DNA of 64,000 nt from Azadirachta indica (lineage: Eukaryota; Streptophyta; Magnoliopsida; Sapindales; Meliaceae): NCBI GenBank assembly GCA_022749755.1, contig CM040445.1:9073182-9137181 (forward strand), read 5' to 3'. Positions 36,061 to 49,343 of this stretch are shown here, in pieces. The position numbers were made by a program, and so were the translations under genes. The notes beneath the pieces are model-generated. The model did not search any database and was not told where the DNA came from. It saw nothing but the letters and a program-made list of their open reading frames with translations. Position 1 is the first letter of the stretch. Each line of letters opens with the position of its first letter.

Positions 36061-39000
36061 ACTAAGAAAATGTAAAAATAAGTTCAAAGAAAGAGAAAAA
36101 AAGCCTAAAAGAAAATGTTTTAATTATGGTAGCTGCATCTGCAGCTAAGGGGGCAATTTCAAATTCAGATAATGTATTATTGATTGGAACTTGTTTAATG
36201 GTTGATTCTACAGATTCTTGGATAGCAGATTCTAGAGCCACTGGTTATATTTGCAATTTTCTGCAAGGATTCCAAGAAAACAAGTCACTTAGTGATGGAG
36301 AGATCAACCTAAGTTTAGGGAATGACACAACTATTGTAGCTAGAAGAGTGAGAGTAATTCACCTTTATTTTGTTGCTTTCGAATTTTGGTATTAAATGAT
36401 TGCTTATTTTTACCTGAACTTAAACATAATTTAATTTCAGTTAGTTCTTTGAATAAATTTAGTTAGTTATTTAATTTTTTTTATTCAAAATTATTTTTAT
36501 TAAATTCTAGTTATTATATGGTTTTGTATTTATATGGTTTTGTATAATAGTTGAGAATCATTATTACCTTTATCCTAAAATTTTGACTTAGTACATGATA
36601 TAGAGTTCAATAAAAATTCTAATCATTATAAGAGAATTAAATTATCTTCATCTAAGGAAACACTTCGCTTTCTTCGTAGATAAAATCCAAAGATAGGTTA
36701 AAATTGAACCGTTGGGTTCATTGGTTATTAGACCTTAACACTTCGCAAATCCTGTTTAAAAGAAAGAAATGAGTAGAAGAAATTGAGCCATAAAAATGAT
36801 GGAATTAGTGCATTATGATGTGTTCGTTGATGATTATTCTAGACTCAGTTATCTGGACCAAACATGCTCTACATATAAAGCTTTCGAGAAACCAAAAGAC
36901 TTAGTTTTAGGCGAAAGTGAGAAGGAAAAAATAAAAACACCTCGAATTAAATAGAGGCAATGTATCTCTTTAGTGAGTTGAGGGCTTATTTATCAGAAAA
37001 TAAGATTTTATCTCAATTAATTACACTAAGGTCCTCCCAACAAAATAGTGTAGCAAGAAAGTGAAATAAAGTCTTTTTTCAAATGATGGATTATGCAACC
37101 ATGCCAATCTTGTTTTAGGGCTATGCCTTAGAAAAAAATCCATATATCTTTTTAATTTTGGTTTTTCTAAGTCAGTTCCTAAAACAATTTTAAAGACGTG
37201 GATAAGATGTAAACTTAATTTATGTCACATTCATCTTAGGGTTCTAGCACATATGCTAAAATAAAAAAAAAAATTGGAATCTAAATCAAAAGATTGTCTG
37301 TTTATACAATTATCTAAAAGGAACAGTGAGAAGTTTATTATATAGCACTCAAGATGACTAGTATAATTTTTGATTTTCTTCAAGCCTAGGAGTAAGATAA
37401 TGATCTTGATTAGTTATGTAGTGATTTTAATACTAAATTTGAGCATGTGAGTTGACTCCTAATCTAGAGTCGTAGTCACTAACTATAGTAAAACGTAGAG
37501 CAACATCAATTGGTACTTCATCATAATAGGAGTATTAATAAACGTCCTGTTAGATTCATATTAATTGGAGAGTCTTGTTAAGTGGTTTTTTAATGAACGT
37601 GAACAAGATTATACTAGTTATAATGAAATAATGACTAATCTAGATGTAGATCGACGGTGGAAAGTTACGAAATTGGAGATGGATTCTGTGTAGTGTAATA
37701 AAGTTTGGGAACTTGTAAATAAAATTAAAGGGATAAAACCCATAAAGTGCAAATGGGTTTACAAGAGAAGGAGAGATACAGATGAGAAGGTTAAAACTTT
37801 TAACGGTAGGCTTGTTGTAAAGGATATATTTAGAAAAGGGTATCAATTATAAGGAAACTCTTTTGCTAATAACTCTGCTAAAGTCTATCAGGATTTTCTT
37901 ATCCATTGCAACTCATCTTGATTATCAAATTTGGCAAATGGATGTCACGATCGCCTTCTTAAATGACAATCTTGATGGGAAACTTTAAATGATGTGACCA
38001 AATAATTTTATAACTAAAAAGCCTAAGAGTACATGGTCTGCGAATTATAGTAAGTCTATCTATGGGTTTAAACAAACCTTCAAATGTTGGAATATCAAAT
38101 TTAATTTGGTTTGGTAAAAATTTTCGATGAACCTTGTGTCTACAAGAGGATAGATGAATGTTGGTATTATTTTCAGTCTCGTATTTTTATGATATTTTAC
38201 TCACTGGGAATGATGTAAGGATATTATCATTGATTAAGATCTAGTTATTAAACTAGTTTGATATGAAGGATTACATACTTTTGGGATTAAGCTTCTAGAA
38301 ATTGTAAACAGAATGCTACATACATAAACAAAATTTTGGTCAAGTTTCCAATGCATGAATCCAAGAAAGGATTACTGCCTTGCAAACATGAAATTGCTCT
38401 ATCCAATGATCAGTCTCCTATGACTCCTAAAAAGATGGAGCGTATGAGACAAGTTTCTTATGCTTACATAGTAAGAAGTCTCATGTATGTTATATCATTA
38501 CGTTAGACTAAATGTTTACTGTATAGTAGGCATGGTGAGTAGATATTAATCAGATCTAAACTAGAACACTCGACTATAGTAAAACATATAAGTATCTTCA
38601 GAGAATGAGAGATTATATTCTTGTGCATTCCATTGAAGATCTCGTACTTATTGGGCACACAAATTATTATTTTTAAGCAAATAGACACACCAAGAGCTCT
38701 ACATCCGAATGGGTGTTAATGTTATGTGGTGAAGCTATAAATTAGCAGAGTGTGAAACAAACTTGTATTGCAAACCCCCACCATGGGAGCTAATATGCAG
38801 TTCTTAAAGTGATTCCAATTGCTAAAGAAGCATATTGTCTTTGTTTTGATAATAGTGGAGTAGCATAGTTAAAAGGAATTGAGATACATTAAGAAAGAAA
38901 AACACATTGAGGCAAAATATCATCTAGTAAAGAGAGGTGAAAGTATGGTTACAAAGGTAGCATTAGTAGAAATTTGCATATTCTTTCGCTAAGACTTTTT

Positions 39001-39080
39001 TATCAAAGAGTTTTCATAGTAATGTTAATGGCATGGGAATGCAACAGATGTTTAACATGCTATAGGGCAAGTCGAGATTG
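36060..39080 (+). pseudogene. Decayed Ty1/copia polyprotein, second element
   Basis: On the plus strand the copia order is still readable through many stops. A damaged zinc knuckle (PKRKCFNYGSCIC) lies near 36100-36145. A protease site (DSWIADSRATGYICN, where the active DSGA has become DSRA) lies near 36215-36260. Integrase core remnants (DDYSRLSYL, KAFEKPKDLV, PILF.GYALEKNPY) run from about 36820 to 37150. Reverse transcriptase (DVTIAFLNDNL, SIYGFKQTFKCWN) runs from about 37660 to 38110. RNase H (STSEWVLMLCGEAINW, HIEAKYHLVKRGE) runs from about 38695 to 38945. A polypurine-like CAAGTCGAGA at 39068-39077 followed by TGTTAAAG may mark the start of a 3' LTR. No 5' LTR was found. It is non-functional and unrelated in orientation to the 3-8.5 kb element. 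Confidence 0.8.
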
Positions 39081-39999
39081 TTAAAGTTATATTATTATAG
39101 CTCATATTTGTAAAGTACATATTTTAAATATTTGGAACGAGATATTAACACAAAAAGATACAAATTCACTAGTTCTTTATAAATAAAAAATTGTTCACAA
39201 TTATTTATGAAATAAATATTTTATAATGTATTTTTTTTTTTTTAAAATTTCTATAGTAAATGATTTATCTTGATAATTTAAATAGAGATTTCAAATAGAA
39301 AACACTAGTATATATGATTTACCTTGAACAGAATTATAGTAAATTAAGATCTGGGTTGAAGAAATATCATTAATTTACATGAGTTTCAGACTTAATTTGG
39401 TATTGTGTTAATTCTACTACATTATAAAAGTAAAATTGAAAAAGTTAGGAGTACGAATTTTTTTAAGTTGGAGTTAAAAAACTCATAGGCTTGCAATCTT
39501 TCTACTAACTATTCTGAACTCATTATGTTTACAATTTTGTTTTTGTTTTAAAAATAGAGACAGTAGTCAATCTTTTCAACTTTGATCTTCGGACATAACA
39601 TAGAGAACATGTCTAAACACGTGAGTGACCTTGACAAGAGATGATATCCTTAGCTAATTTTATTTTAACTATTTATGGGTATATGAAAAATGAGACCTTT
39701 TTAGCCGTGCTTTGTTAAATTTTCTATCAACACTTGCCTAGCAATTTGCTCTTAGCTATTGAGGTTTTGTATTTTTGTGGTCTGTCTTTATTAACACTCG
39801 TGGCTAGACCGTATGATGGTCCTCCTTTCACGTGATCTTGTACCTCCAAGTGCTATTATATACTCTTGAGCGTGTGTAGTCTTATTCTATTGCTACTTAT
39901 ATTCCTTAAATGCCCTGTTTCCAGTTTAATCAGTAGGTTCAAGCAGCAACAAATTGTCAAAGTAGTGCACCTGATGGGGCATCACAAAGATAGCAATCC
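39081..39999. other. Intergenic DNA, possibly remnant 3' LTR
   Basis: This lies between the copia remnant and the right arm of the PP2-A13 duplication. It may include an LTR starting at about 39079, but no partner is present to confirm it. No gene is seen. Confidence 0.35.
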
Positions 40000-42400
40000 C
40001 AAATGAATTAATGTTGTACATTCAATTAGCAAGTAGCACTCATTTTCAAAACACCAAACAAGAAGCACTTGATAATTTACATGCTAATAGACAATAACAT
40101 ATACGCAGCTCATTACAGACTAACATTGACTATTAGTATTTGATTCCGGCTTTCTAACATTACCCTATCTCTCTCTACAATATGTGGGGATTTCCTACAT
40201 TAAGTGGCTCAATGCTCAAAAATGCTTTAGCCTCTCTCTACAATTACTCGGGCATATTAGAACAGAATCTAAACAGAGTCCCCCTTTGGTATGTGTGCAA
40301 TCAATTTGGGTTATGGAGAACTTAATCTTGGTCGTTGGATTCGCATTCCCGACAACAAAGTCCCCAATGTGGTATCGAATCCATTTGCCGGGTTCATTCA
40401 AGATATATTGGGATGAAGCATGCTGACCGTCCAAAGTCCATAGCTGAAACTGCACAGGCTTTTTATCCCAACCGTGCACGTCTTCAGTGTAGCAAACCCG
40501 GCAACCAAATCTCTTGGATGCCCGTCCTAACTGCAGTCTAATGTATATGCTATAGGTTCCTGCTGGAAATGGGAACTCAACCTCCCCATCAACTTCAAAC
40601 CACCAGATTTGCTGAAGATATGCAACTGAAGCGAATCTAACCACAAGGAAAAGAAACTTCCAATCAATTCCAGTACTCCATCTTATTCTAATCCTTTCAG
40701 CAAACAGTATTACAATTAACACATCTACTACCATCAATCTTGATTTACTTGTACTAAACATGCAACTTGAGCATAATTTTTAAAACCCTAAATTTTCTTC
40801 AATGGTTCACATAACAATAACAGAAACCAATAGATAGTTGTCATATCAAAAGAGTGCCCCAGAAACGAAACAACACAAGGCTTTTTACATCTAAATATTG
40901 GTACAAAAAGATTGTTGTTTAAAATAAGAAAGAAGAGTCAAAAGGTGCTGTTTTACATATAACATACAAGCTGCCGCAGATTTGTAGGCCAAAAGAATCA
41001 ATGTTAGTCTAAAAGAAAACTGCAGCCTCCAGGAAGGGGAAGTGGTCAAAAACAACATGCAGTCATAATCTAGGATCTACTTTCCCTGGAATACGACCTT
41101 GTAAAATAACTATACATTTTAAGTGCATCTCTGTCCTGCTTCCACGCAATATAATGGCATCATACAATCAAGATTCACACGAGATAATTAAAAACATACA
41201 ATCAAAAATAACAAAGAACCTACTTTGAAGAAATTCAGCAAGAAATTGCCCCCCGAACACCGACCCTTCTATCAGCCAATTGAAAAAATACTACATGATA
41301 AGAGTCTGAAAATTTTCCCATTTTCTCATGGAAAACTACCAAAAAAAAAAAATTTTCCAATAAATCTCACCTAGATTCCCCAGTCCGAATATGATTCCAA
41401 TATCTTCGATCATCAATACCAGTGATTGCTAATCCCTTTGAAGAAACAGATAAACAGACACCCCCAGTACTCTTATCAAGCCAAACTTTCTGCACACACC
41501 CATAACATGCAAATTCATCAATAACAACAAAACTAGATAATATAAACAATCAAATTTACAAATGCAATATATACAAAAATTACAAAATATAAAAGCCATT
41601 GAATTTTAATAGTTTGCTTAGATTTTTCTTTGCTAAAACTCAAAAAGAAAACATAAAATTCGGGAAAAAAAAAACATTTCATTTCTTTTCTCTCTCAGAA
41701 TCCGATAAGTCAATAAATTCTTTTGTTGATTGCTCAGAAATAAATAAATTTAAAAAAAAAAAAATTTACCTTGGTGCCAGCATCAAGAGTATTCATTCGA
41801 CAAAGCCTGGCATAAACCTCCCTCTTACCCATATTCTCTTTCTGATCACCAAACACTTTTTCAATTAAAACCAGATAATTAGAAGGCAGTTTTGATTCCC
41901 AAACAAAATCAGCCAAAGAAGCCCCACGAAAAGCCTTGTTTAGCTTAGCCAATTTGCATATCTCTGGCGGATCCAAATAACCAACAATCAAAGCCACACA
42001 ACTCTCAGGCATATCACCAAGACCTGGTTTTGTCGCCAAACAACGAGATGAACCATTTGGTCCTCCGAATAAAGCAGAAAGAGTCCCACCCATTAAGCCA
42101 AAACGCAGAAACAGAGGACTAGAAAGTTCCGTTAATCAAAGCACTTGGTAAAGCGAAAGAGAAAGAGGTAGCAAAGGGCGGCTCAGAGAATAATCGTAGA
42201 CGTCGTAGTTGCGCACGGACGCGTACACATCTCTGAGATTTTGATTCTTTACTTTGTTTTGTCTGTTTGTTTGACGAGAAACCGAGAGAGAAAATGGGCA
42301 TGACCGAGAGAATTTGTGGAGATTATTATTATATTCTGAGAATGGATTATAATTAACTGAATTCAGTTTATTTTTAACCGTTCAATTATCTAACTTTCTA
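40000..42400. repeat. Inverted duplication, right arm (PP2-A13 copy 2)
   Basis: Reverse-complement match to 26150-28975, covering gene, introns, 5' flank (TTAACCGTTCAATTATCTA, related to the GGATAATTGGACGGTTAAAA flank of copy 1) and 3' flank (GTTGTACATTCAATTAGC). Homology fades near 40000 and near 42400. Confidence 0.85.
40216..42093 (-). CDS. PP2-A13: F-box protein PP2-A13-like, copy 2
   Basis: Same gene model as copy 1: exons 42093-41770, 41489-41371 and 40636-40216, with the same sizes (324, 119 and 421 nt) and GT-AG borders, giving 287 residues. The F-box (LGDMPESCVALIVGYLDPP) and PP2 domain (QQIWWFEVDGEVEFPF, QIDCTHTKGGLCLDSVL) are intact. Compared with copy 1 it has scattered changes. 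Several fall at otherwise conserved spots: HIPTEESR is HIRTGESR at the end of exon 2, and GRRVCNTEQVHGW is GCRVCYTEDVHGW. The reading frame is undamaged, so it is probably expressed or was until recently, perhaps under relaxed constraint or altered target binding. Intron 2 lacks the MITE of copy 1. The two copies point toward each other across the SLK gene. Confidence 0.9.
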
Positions 42401-45360
42401 AAATTATATTTATTTGTGGATAATAATATTTTTATTTTTAAATTTTGACCAAATAACAAATTATTTTAATAATTTAATAAAAATAATTAATAATGCTAAA
42501 ATTTCACAAATATAAATATATTTATATAAAAAAAAAAATAATAATATTATTTTAATAATATATTAGTAATTATTACAAATTAAAAAATAAAATATAAATA
42601 AATAATAATTTATTAATAAAACATAGATTTATAAATTTATTTATTTTATAATAAATTATATTAATATTTATAATCATATTGTAATTTAAATATCTACATT
42701 ATGATAATACTATTTATTTAATTAATATATTTTATATAAAAATATATTATATTTTATAAAATTTTAAATATTTATTAGTTTTTTTTTTTTTATATTATAT
42801 AAATAATAAATTAAAAGTTTTAGAGATATTTTTAAAATTATTAGACTTAATAAGGACTTTAGTTTAGTCTCTAATAATTTATATAATATTAATTGTTCAA
42901 TTGAGCAAATCCCTATCCTCATTTTTATTTCGTTGGAGCAGATAAATAAAAATACTCTTATCCACTTTATTTATCTATTTATTTATTTTTGAAGGTAGCC
43001 GTTTATTTTAACTTTATTAATACAATAAATCAGGACATAATTTAATTTTGATAAAAAAATTTAATTTTTATAAAATTATCATAAAATAAATGTCTTCTCC
43101 TTTTATTGGAATTAAAAGAACACATTATTTCTTTTTTCGATAACATTAACATGAATCCTTTTTGGTTAATAATAAAAGTTAAAATATTTTATTTTTTCTA
43201 GGATGGTAAGTTTATTATATTTATGATAATTTTAAATATGGAAAATGGGTGGTAGTATTTGTTCATTAGAAAGAAAGAAATTACAAAGGGCATTTATGTG
43301 CGATTGTGACCATTCATTCCAATCCCACCAACGCAATCACAATTCATAACAAAAAGATCTTTTTTGATATTTTGAGTCGGACATTGACTGTAATGAATCA
43401 ATTCAATTTTACAATTTTTAAAAATAATTATTTTATCTATTTTAATTTTCACATTAAATTTTTAAAATTTTTAAAGTTTAAATTTTATAATAAAATTTTA
43501 ACTTTCTTTTTTGTAATATAATTTACATTCTATATTACATAAAAAAAAATAAATAAATGTGACAGTATATCAGAATATAGGCGCATCACTTTATATATAT
43601 TTTATATTAATTTATTATTGTTTTAGAGATAAAAATTTATATCCCTAAACTAATTTATAACATGATCCTCTTGTTTTGGGAAGATTTATTTGAAATAGTT
43701 ATTCTATTTGTGATAAAATAGATCATCCAATCTAATTTAAATCAGTTGGAACTGAATTAAATCAAATTGGATAAGAACAAAATTCCCATTATTTCGTCCT
43801 TGTTCATTCCCCATCATCAGTAACGGGGTGAGAAATCTTCCATGCTTAATAGTGTTAAAGCTAGAGGCTTTGGAATTCTACCCTAAAGGGACAAAGCAAC
43901 TTGATTGAGAAAGCCTAATGTTATTGTTACACCATAAATCTTGAGCATAATTAGCTTGAACGGATACTTTCCAACTACCAGTAATTTAGTAGTCTTGGGT
44001 TAAATTTTTTTTAATTAGAGATAGATTTCGTTCAAATTAAACGGAGACTTTTTTAATTTTGATGGAAGTGATTCAGATTTCTATGATCATGTTGGATAAA
44101 TTTTTTTTAAATTAGAGGCAGTTTTTATAATTTTATCCAAACTATGTGACTTTAAAGGAAGAGATTTAAGTATTACACACAAATTCTCAACTATAAGAAA
44201 ATAGATTCGACTTCTCATAATTTATGATTACTTTAGTATAGTTTTCTTTGAATTAAGAACATATTTCCTTACTACTAACCTTAAATACAGAAATGATACG
44301 AGGGAAAGAGTTCACATCCCATGATAAATTCGGATCCCTAAAATTATGTATAGTTAAATAACCTTAAAATATAGAAAAGGTTTATTAAAATCTAGAACCA
44401 TGGAAATACAAGAAAAAGGTTTAAAAATTATATATAAACTTTACACTTAGAAATATGGAATCATAAAAAAAAAAAAAAAAATCATTCCACAGTATATTCT
44501 TATCTGCAATAATTACCAATCCACATCGAATGACGATTTTGAAGCATAAAATATCAATGACATAAATGAAAGAAAAGTAATATAAACAGAATTGACTTTT
44601 CTAGCTAAATGTGAAGAATCTAAACCTATAACTATCATAATATGTTAAACTTGTGCAGAAATGAGTATTTGTACATAAAATAAAAAAAATTGAGATGATG
44701 AAATATTAAAGACAACATGTTTTTTTTAAATAAATTTTTAATATTATATATTATATGAATAATGTATCAATATTATATTAAAAATCTTCAAAAATTAAGA
44801 AGTTTTGATCGAGTTAAATCTAATACTACTCAAATATCTATATCTAATTTAAGCGATATTTGTTTATACGAAAGAGAGAAGTTTATGAATCACATCTATG
44901 TAATAATAAATCCTTTTCGTCGGCCACTCAATATTGAAATATTTGTACAACAATCTTGTATAATTACAACTATTTAAAGCATGTCAAGTAAGACATTATA
45001 AGTTGTATTTAATAAAGTTACAAAAATTTTTGTATTTATTAAAAGTTGAAGACATATTGTGTAATTGTCTCAATAATTAGTTAAAACATATTAAATATAT
45101 ATATATATATATATTCATGAGGGGAGAATACTTGATATCCTCTTAGTTTTAAGTTTAATAACTTGATCGCACCCTTAAACTTTGACAAATGTTCTGCAAC
45201 TCTTTAAGGTTATTTTTGTTAAAAAAGAATTATTACTTTCGAAGTGTATTAATGTACTTTGACTTTATTAATTTGTGTCAATTTTGAAAATCTTATTAAT
45301 AATTAAGGGATACTTTTACATATCTACCTTATATTTGTAAAACTTGTAAGTAGAACTAAA
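42401..45360. other. AT-rich intergenic DNA
   Basis: No supported gene. Open frames here (near 43306 and 44762) are low-complexity. The part at 43980-44120 has a weak internal repeat (AAATTTTTTTTAATTAGAGA and AAATTTTTTTTAAATTAGAG). A short (AT)n lies at 45098-45116, and a GGGGAGAATACTTGATATCC sequence at 45121-45140 looks like a MITE end. Confidence 0.4.
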
Positions 45361-46054
45361 ATTTATGGAAATTTATAAGAACCTCTCCTACTACAGTATT
45401 TTCATCCAATTGATCGTATCTCAATAGGTAGAAAATTGTTAAATGACTAAAATAATCTCATTAACACATATTAATGAAATCATAATCCTATTCTTTTTTT
45501 TATTTATTCCCTTTTTTCTTTTAAACTTTTAATCTATTAACCTAAATATAGTACTTGAAATTTATACATTTTTTTATTTTAAACTTATTATTGTTATTGT
45601 ACATGTTTTTGTTGTTGTTACGCATTTATTTTTTATGAATTTTTTGTTGAATAATAAAAAATAATGATTTTGGGTGTTTGAAATAGTAAGAAAAAGATTA
45701 AATTTTTTTTCTTCTTTTTTCTTCTTCTTCTTATTATATTTTCATACAATAACAATTATTGTTTTTTATTCTTAAAAAAATAGAAAATAAAAAATAAATC
45801 AAAAAAAAATAAAATAAAATATATTAATAAATTAAAAATAAAAAATTCATAAGTCTCTGAGTGCTACATTTAGGTTAGTAGATTTAGAGTTTAAAAGAAA
45901 AAAATGAATATATAAAAGAATTATAGAGTTACGATCTCACTAATATGTGTTAATATAGTTATTTTGGTCATTTAATGTTTTTCTAATGGTCAAAATATGG
46001 TCAATTGGATGAAAACACTTCAGTGGGGGAGATTCTTATACATTTTTAAAAACT
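45361..46054. mobile_element. Fold-back (long terminal inverted repeat) element
   Basis: The two halves are inverted copies of each other over about 330 bases each. On the left, TTATAAGAACCTCTCCTAC, TTTTCATCCAATTGATCGT, TTAAATGACTAAAATAA, ATTAACACATATTAATGA and TATTAACCTAAATATAG appear in that order; the same words appear inverted in the right half (46040 back to about 45830). The centre, near 45700, is a CTT/AT-rich loop. No coding frame. The structure fits a MULE-type or other fold-back MITE. A clear target duplication was not found. Confidence 0.7.
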
Positions 46055-48040
46055 TTCTTTTTAACTGTGATTTATATAAAGTTTAGGGACGTTATATGAA
46101 AATACCTCCAAAAATTAATTTAAATCTACGTTTTGGGATATTTTCATATATGCTCCCTAATGTTTTCAGAAATTACAATAAAATACAATATTTATAAAAA
46201 TTTTCAGAAGCCTCCCATAAACAGTAAAATCGCTAGTATTTACTGTCAATTAACTAACTAGACTATACTAAATGACTAAAATACTCCCAAACTATTTCGG
46301 GGAAATGACAATATCTCCCATTAGAGACAACCCTACTATATTTTCCTTCTGCCATTAAGAATTTTTGTTATCCCAATAGAAAATTTGGTCTTTTACAAGA
46401 TTATGATTATTGTTACTAACATGTAAAAGACATAATTAGGACAAAATTCAATGTCTCTTTCACATATATATTAAATTATTAAAAAAGAAGAATAGGAAGA
46501 ACAATTTTAGTTTTCATGGTGTTCTTGTTTTTGCAAGCCTAAGAAACTGAAAATAGACAAAGAGAAAATGGAAAATTTGATGATTGGTTTTGTGATTAAA
46601 AGCTTACTTTTGAGATTATATATCCAATAGCAAATAAACATTTTAAACAACAAAATAAATCAATCATCAATTTAAACATTTTATCCACTAATAAGTAAAT
46701 TCAACAACAACAAAATCTCTTTTGCTTCAATTACAGGTTATTCCTCACCAAACTTCACCATCTTTCGCTTCTCTAAATCTTCCCTTATTCCTACATGCAA
46801 TGGAATGATACCTTCTAGCTCTATCTCTAAAATTCCATTCAATAGATCTAACTTATCTCACCAAAATTAGTCACCATGAATTTTCACCAGCTACACCTTA
46901 ATTTCGTTCCCAACCAAAATTTTAAAAAAAAAAAAAGAAGAACATTCTTATTATCTATCTAACCATTCAAACAAAATTCATCAAAAAAAAAAAAAAAAAG
47001 AAAAAACCTAGCCATTACCACTTAAATCTGTCATCCATCTTAAAACCTTAGCTTCATGCGGTGTTATTGCCTGCGCTTAACATTGTACTTGATGGTCTTA
47101 TTAGTAGGCATGTTCTGTCTCCTCTTCTTCGCGGACTTTCTCTTGATAAAGGTATTTCGCGTTTACATTTAGAGGGAGAGAGAGGGATAGGGAATGTGGT
47201 AGGCGAGACGATAGAGTAGTGAAAAGGAATTTGCAAGAACCACAGATTGAGAGAGATAAGCAAAGCTGTGGAGATGGAAGGGGAAGAAAGATGACAATAA
47301 GGGGTTAGGAATCTGTTTATGGGCAATTTTCTTTTTCTTTTTTTTTACTCAAAAACTATGAGTTTTTATGTTATACGTCACCTTTCCACAGCTAATAAGA
47401 TCAAAATGCCTTTAAAAAGTCAATTTCTGTCATTACCATTTTAACGTTAGGGAGTTTTTAGTATTTTAAGGGGAAAAGTAGTAGGCCTAGATGGCATCAT
47501 GTCATACTCATTGCCTATGTACCATTGTTGATACCTAAAAATTGTTCTCAGGTTTCAATGAGTGAAAGTTTTGTATTATGTGAGAAAATCTCTGTGTCCT
47601 TTTTCTTTCTCCCCTTTTTATATTAATTCATTTCCCCTCCTACTTGGATTTGATATCTATTGTATTTATTTGCATTCTAGTAGAATTCTGAGTTCTATTT
47701 AGAATTGATTGCTAAACTAAGGGCTTTAGATTTTTATGTGGGCCTGGTTTATTGAAAGATTTATAAGATTTTAAGCCTTTTACTAGAATTTGGACTACAT
47801 TCTTTAATCAGATTCGAATTATAGAACCCACTTGCAAGCCCAAATCATTTAGCCCTCTTCAACCATCATTCATCATTGTGCCATTATAAGCCATCGCTCA
47901 CTATCGTGCTGTAGATTAGTGATTGTTGCTTACATTCACATGCGGCCATCGCCAGCGTCGTTGTTTGCTTGTATTCGCAAGTTTAATTTCACAAATATCT
48001 CTTTTTGAAGAAATAGTAGATTCATTTAACAACCAAAGCA
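46055..48040. other. Transposon debris and AT-rich spacer
   Basis: Words such as TTTAGGGACGTTATATGAAA (46082) and GGGATATTTTCATATATGCT (46136-46155) look like opposite ends of a second short inverted-repeat element. A GC-richer patch at 47040-47310, with an open frame on the minus strand (47326-47054), has Arg/Ser-rich, low-complexity content and no recognisable domain, so no gene is called. Confidence 0.35.
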
Positions 48041-48059
48041 TGATTCTTTATTATCTTAG

Positions 48060-48345
48060 CTAGGACTCCTCCAGCCACAAGCTTTGCTCAATCTTCCCTA
48101 TCCTAGCATACCCATCAATCATCTAATAATGTAATTGCTTGCTCAATCTTTCCCATAGTACAATACCCAGAAATCATATTGAAATTCAAGAAACTATCTC
48201 TCTCTTAACCATTTTATTAAACATTATACATGTAAAACAAACTTGCACTTGTTTTCCTTGTATATTTATATATGCATTACCTACAAATATATCACTAGCA
48301 AAACCTATTTTGTTCACAACAATGTGAATGTTTTTTTTCTTTGTT
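48060..48345 (-). pseudogene. Pentatricopeptide repeat (PPR) protein fragment
   Basis: On the minus strand, frames near 48340-48180 read HIVVNKIGFASDIFVGNAYI, then FNKMVKREIVS. Further down (about 48130-48060) IDGYARIGKIEQSL appears. These match the plant PLS-type PPR pattern (GF.SD.FVGNALI..Y, A..VFDEM..RD.VSWN, MI.GYA..G...A). Stops and frameshifts interrupt it, and only about two or three repeats are left. Intact PPR proteins bind organellar RNA; this fragment cannot act. It has no introns, as is typical of PPR genes. Confidence 0.65.
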
Positions 48346-49309
48346 TAGGTCAAGCAAACTAACGCAAACTTTTAGCACAATGGAAAATGTAAATATATTG
48401 CAATGATTTATTTCAAGACACACTATCAGACCTTAGACGAAATAGTTTGACAATCAAATCCAATCTATATATTATCCTTATCAGTTTGTTTAGTGTTACC
48501 TCAGTCGGGGTTACGGGCAGTAATTGTGGACCAAATCGCATGTGCATCATGTAAACTGAAGTCCTTTCAGATTGTGACACGAGATTAGATAGGAGGTCTT
48601 TTAATGGGTGATTGAACGATCAAAAGGTTTCATAAACAGCGGACAAAAGTTGTACCAGAGAGAAATGAACAGGAGGTGGTGTTTGTTTCTAATTTTGATT
48701 CATTTGTGGTGGCACTTTAGTAATTGTATTTGTATGAGTTAGTAAAATAATAGTTCAAAGGAGGTAAATGATAAATCCTCAATTGTTTCTATCTATATGA
48801 TACAATTTCAAATCTTAAAGGAGGAATGTGATAGCATATAATGAGTGGGTATTTTAAAAATTAATTACTTTCGAGCTTAAATATTTATGAAATTTCTCAA
48901 ATTCAAATATTATTTGATAAATTTGTGTGTTTTTGGGTAGGAAGTCAAGAAAATTGGTTTTAAGTGGAGTTTAGCTTGAAAAAAAGGAAAAAGATAGAAG
49001 CAAAGGAAGAATGAGCATAGAGCAAGCCTTGGGTAGCATCCTTGGCGTGGCTGCCCAACCCAAGGCCATATTTGCTTCATGGGTAGCAACTATGGTGCAT
49101 CCGTGCCACCCACTTAGTAGACACGGCACACCTGCACCACCTTGGAATTTGGCCTCACCACTTTTTAAATTGAATAACATCCAAAGGCTAATTTTGGCCT
49201 TTGGATGAAATTGAGTGGTAAGATTTTGCCCAAAATGAAGGGTTTCATATTTTTCTACATTAGCAACCATTCCAAATATAGAAAGGGAGGATTTTTAGAA
49301 AGAAAAACA

Positions 49310-49343
<34 letters not shown>

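Noticed and set aside
41599..41868. Plus-strand frame overlapping PP2-A13 copy 2
   Set aside because: It is antisense to exon 1 and intron 1 of a well-supported gene.
47054..47326. Minus-strand 90-codon frame in a GC-richer patch
   Set aside because: Low-complexity Ser/Arg/Pro content with no domain, flanked by transposon-like debris.
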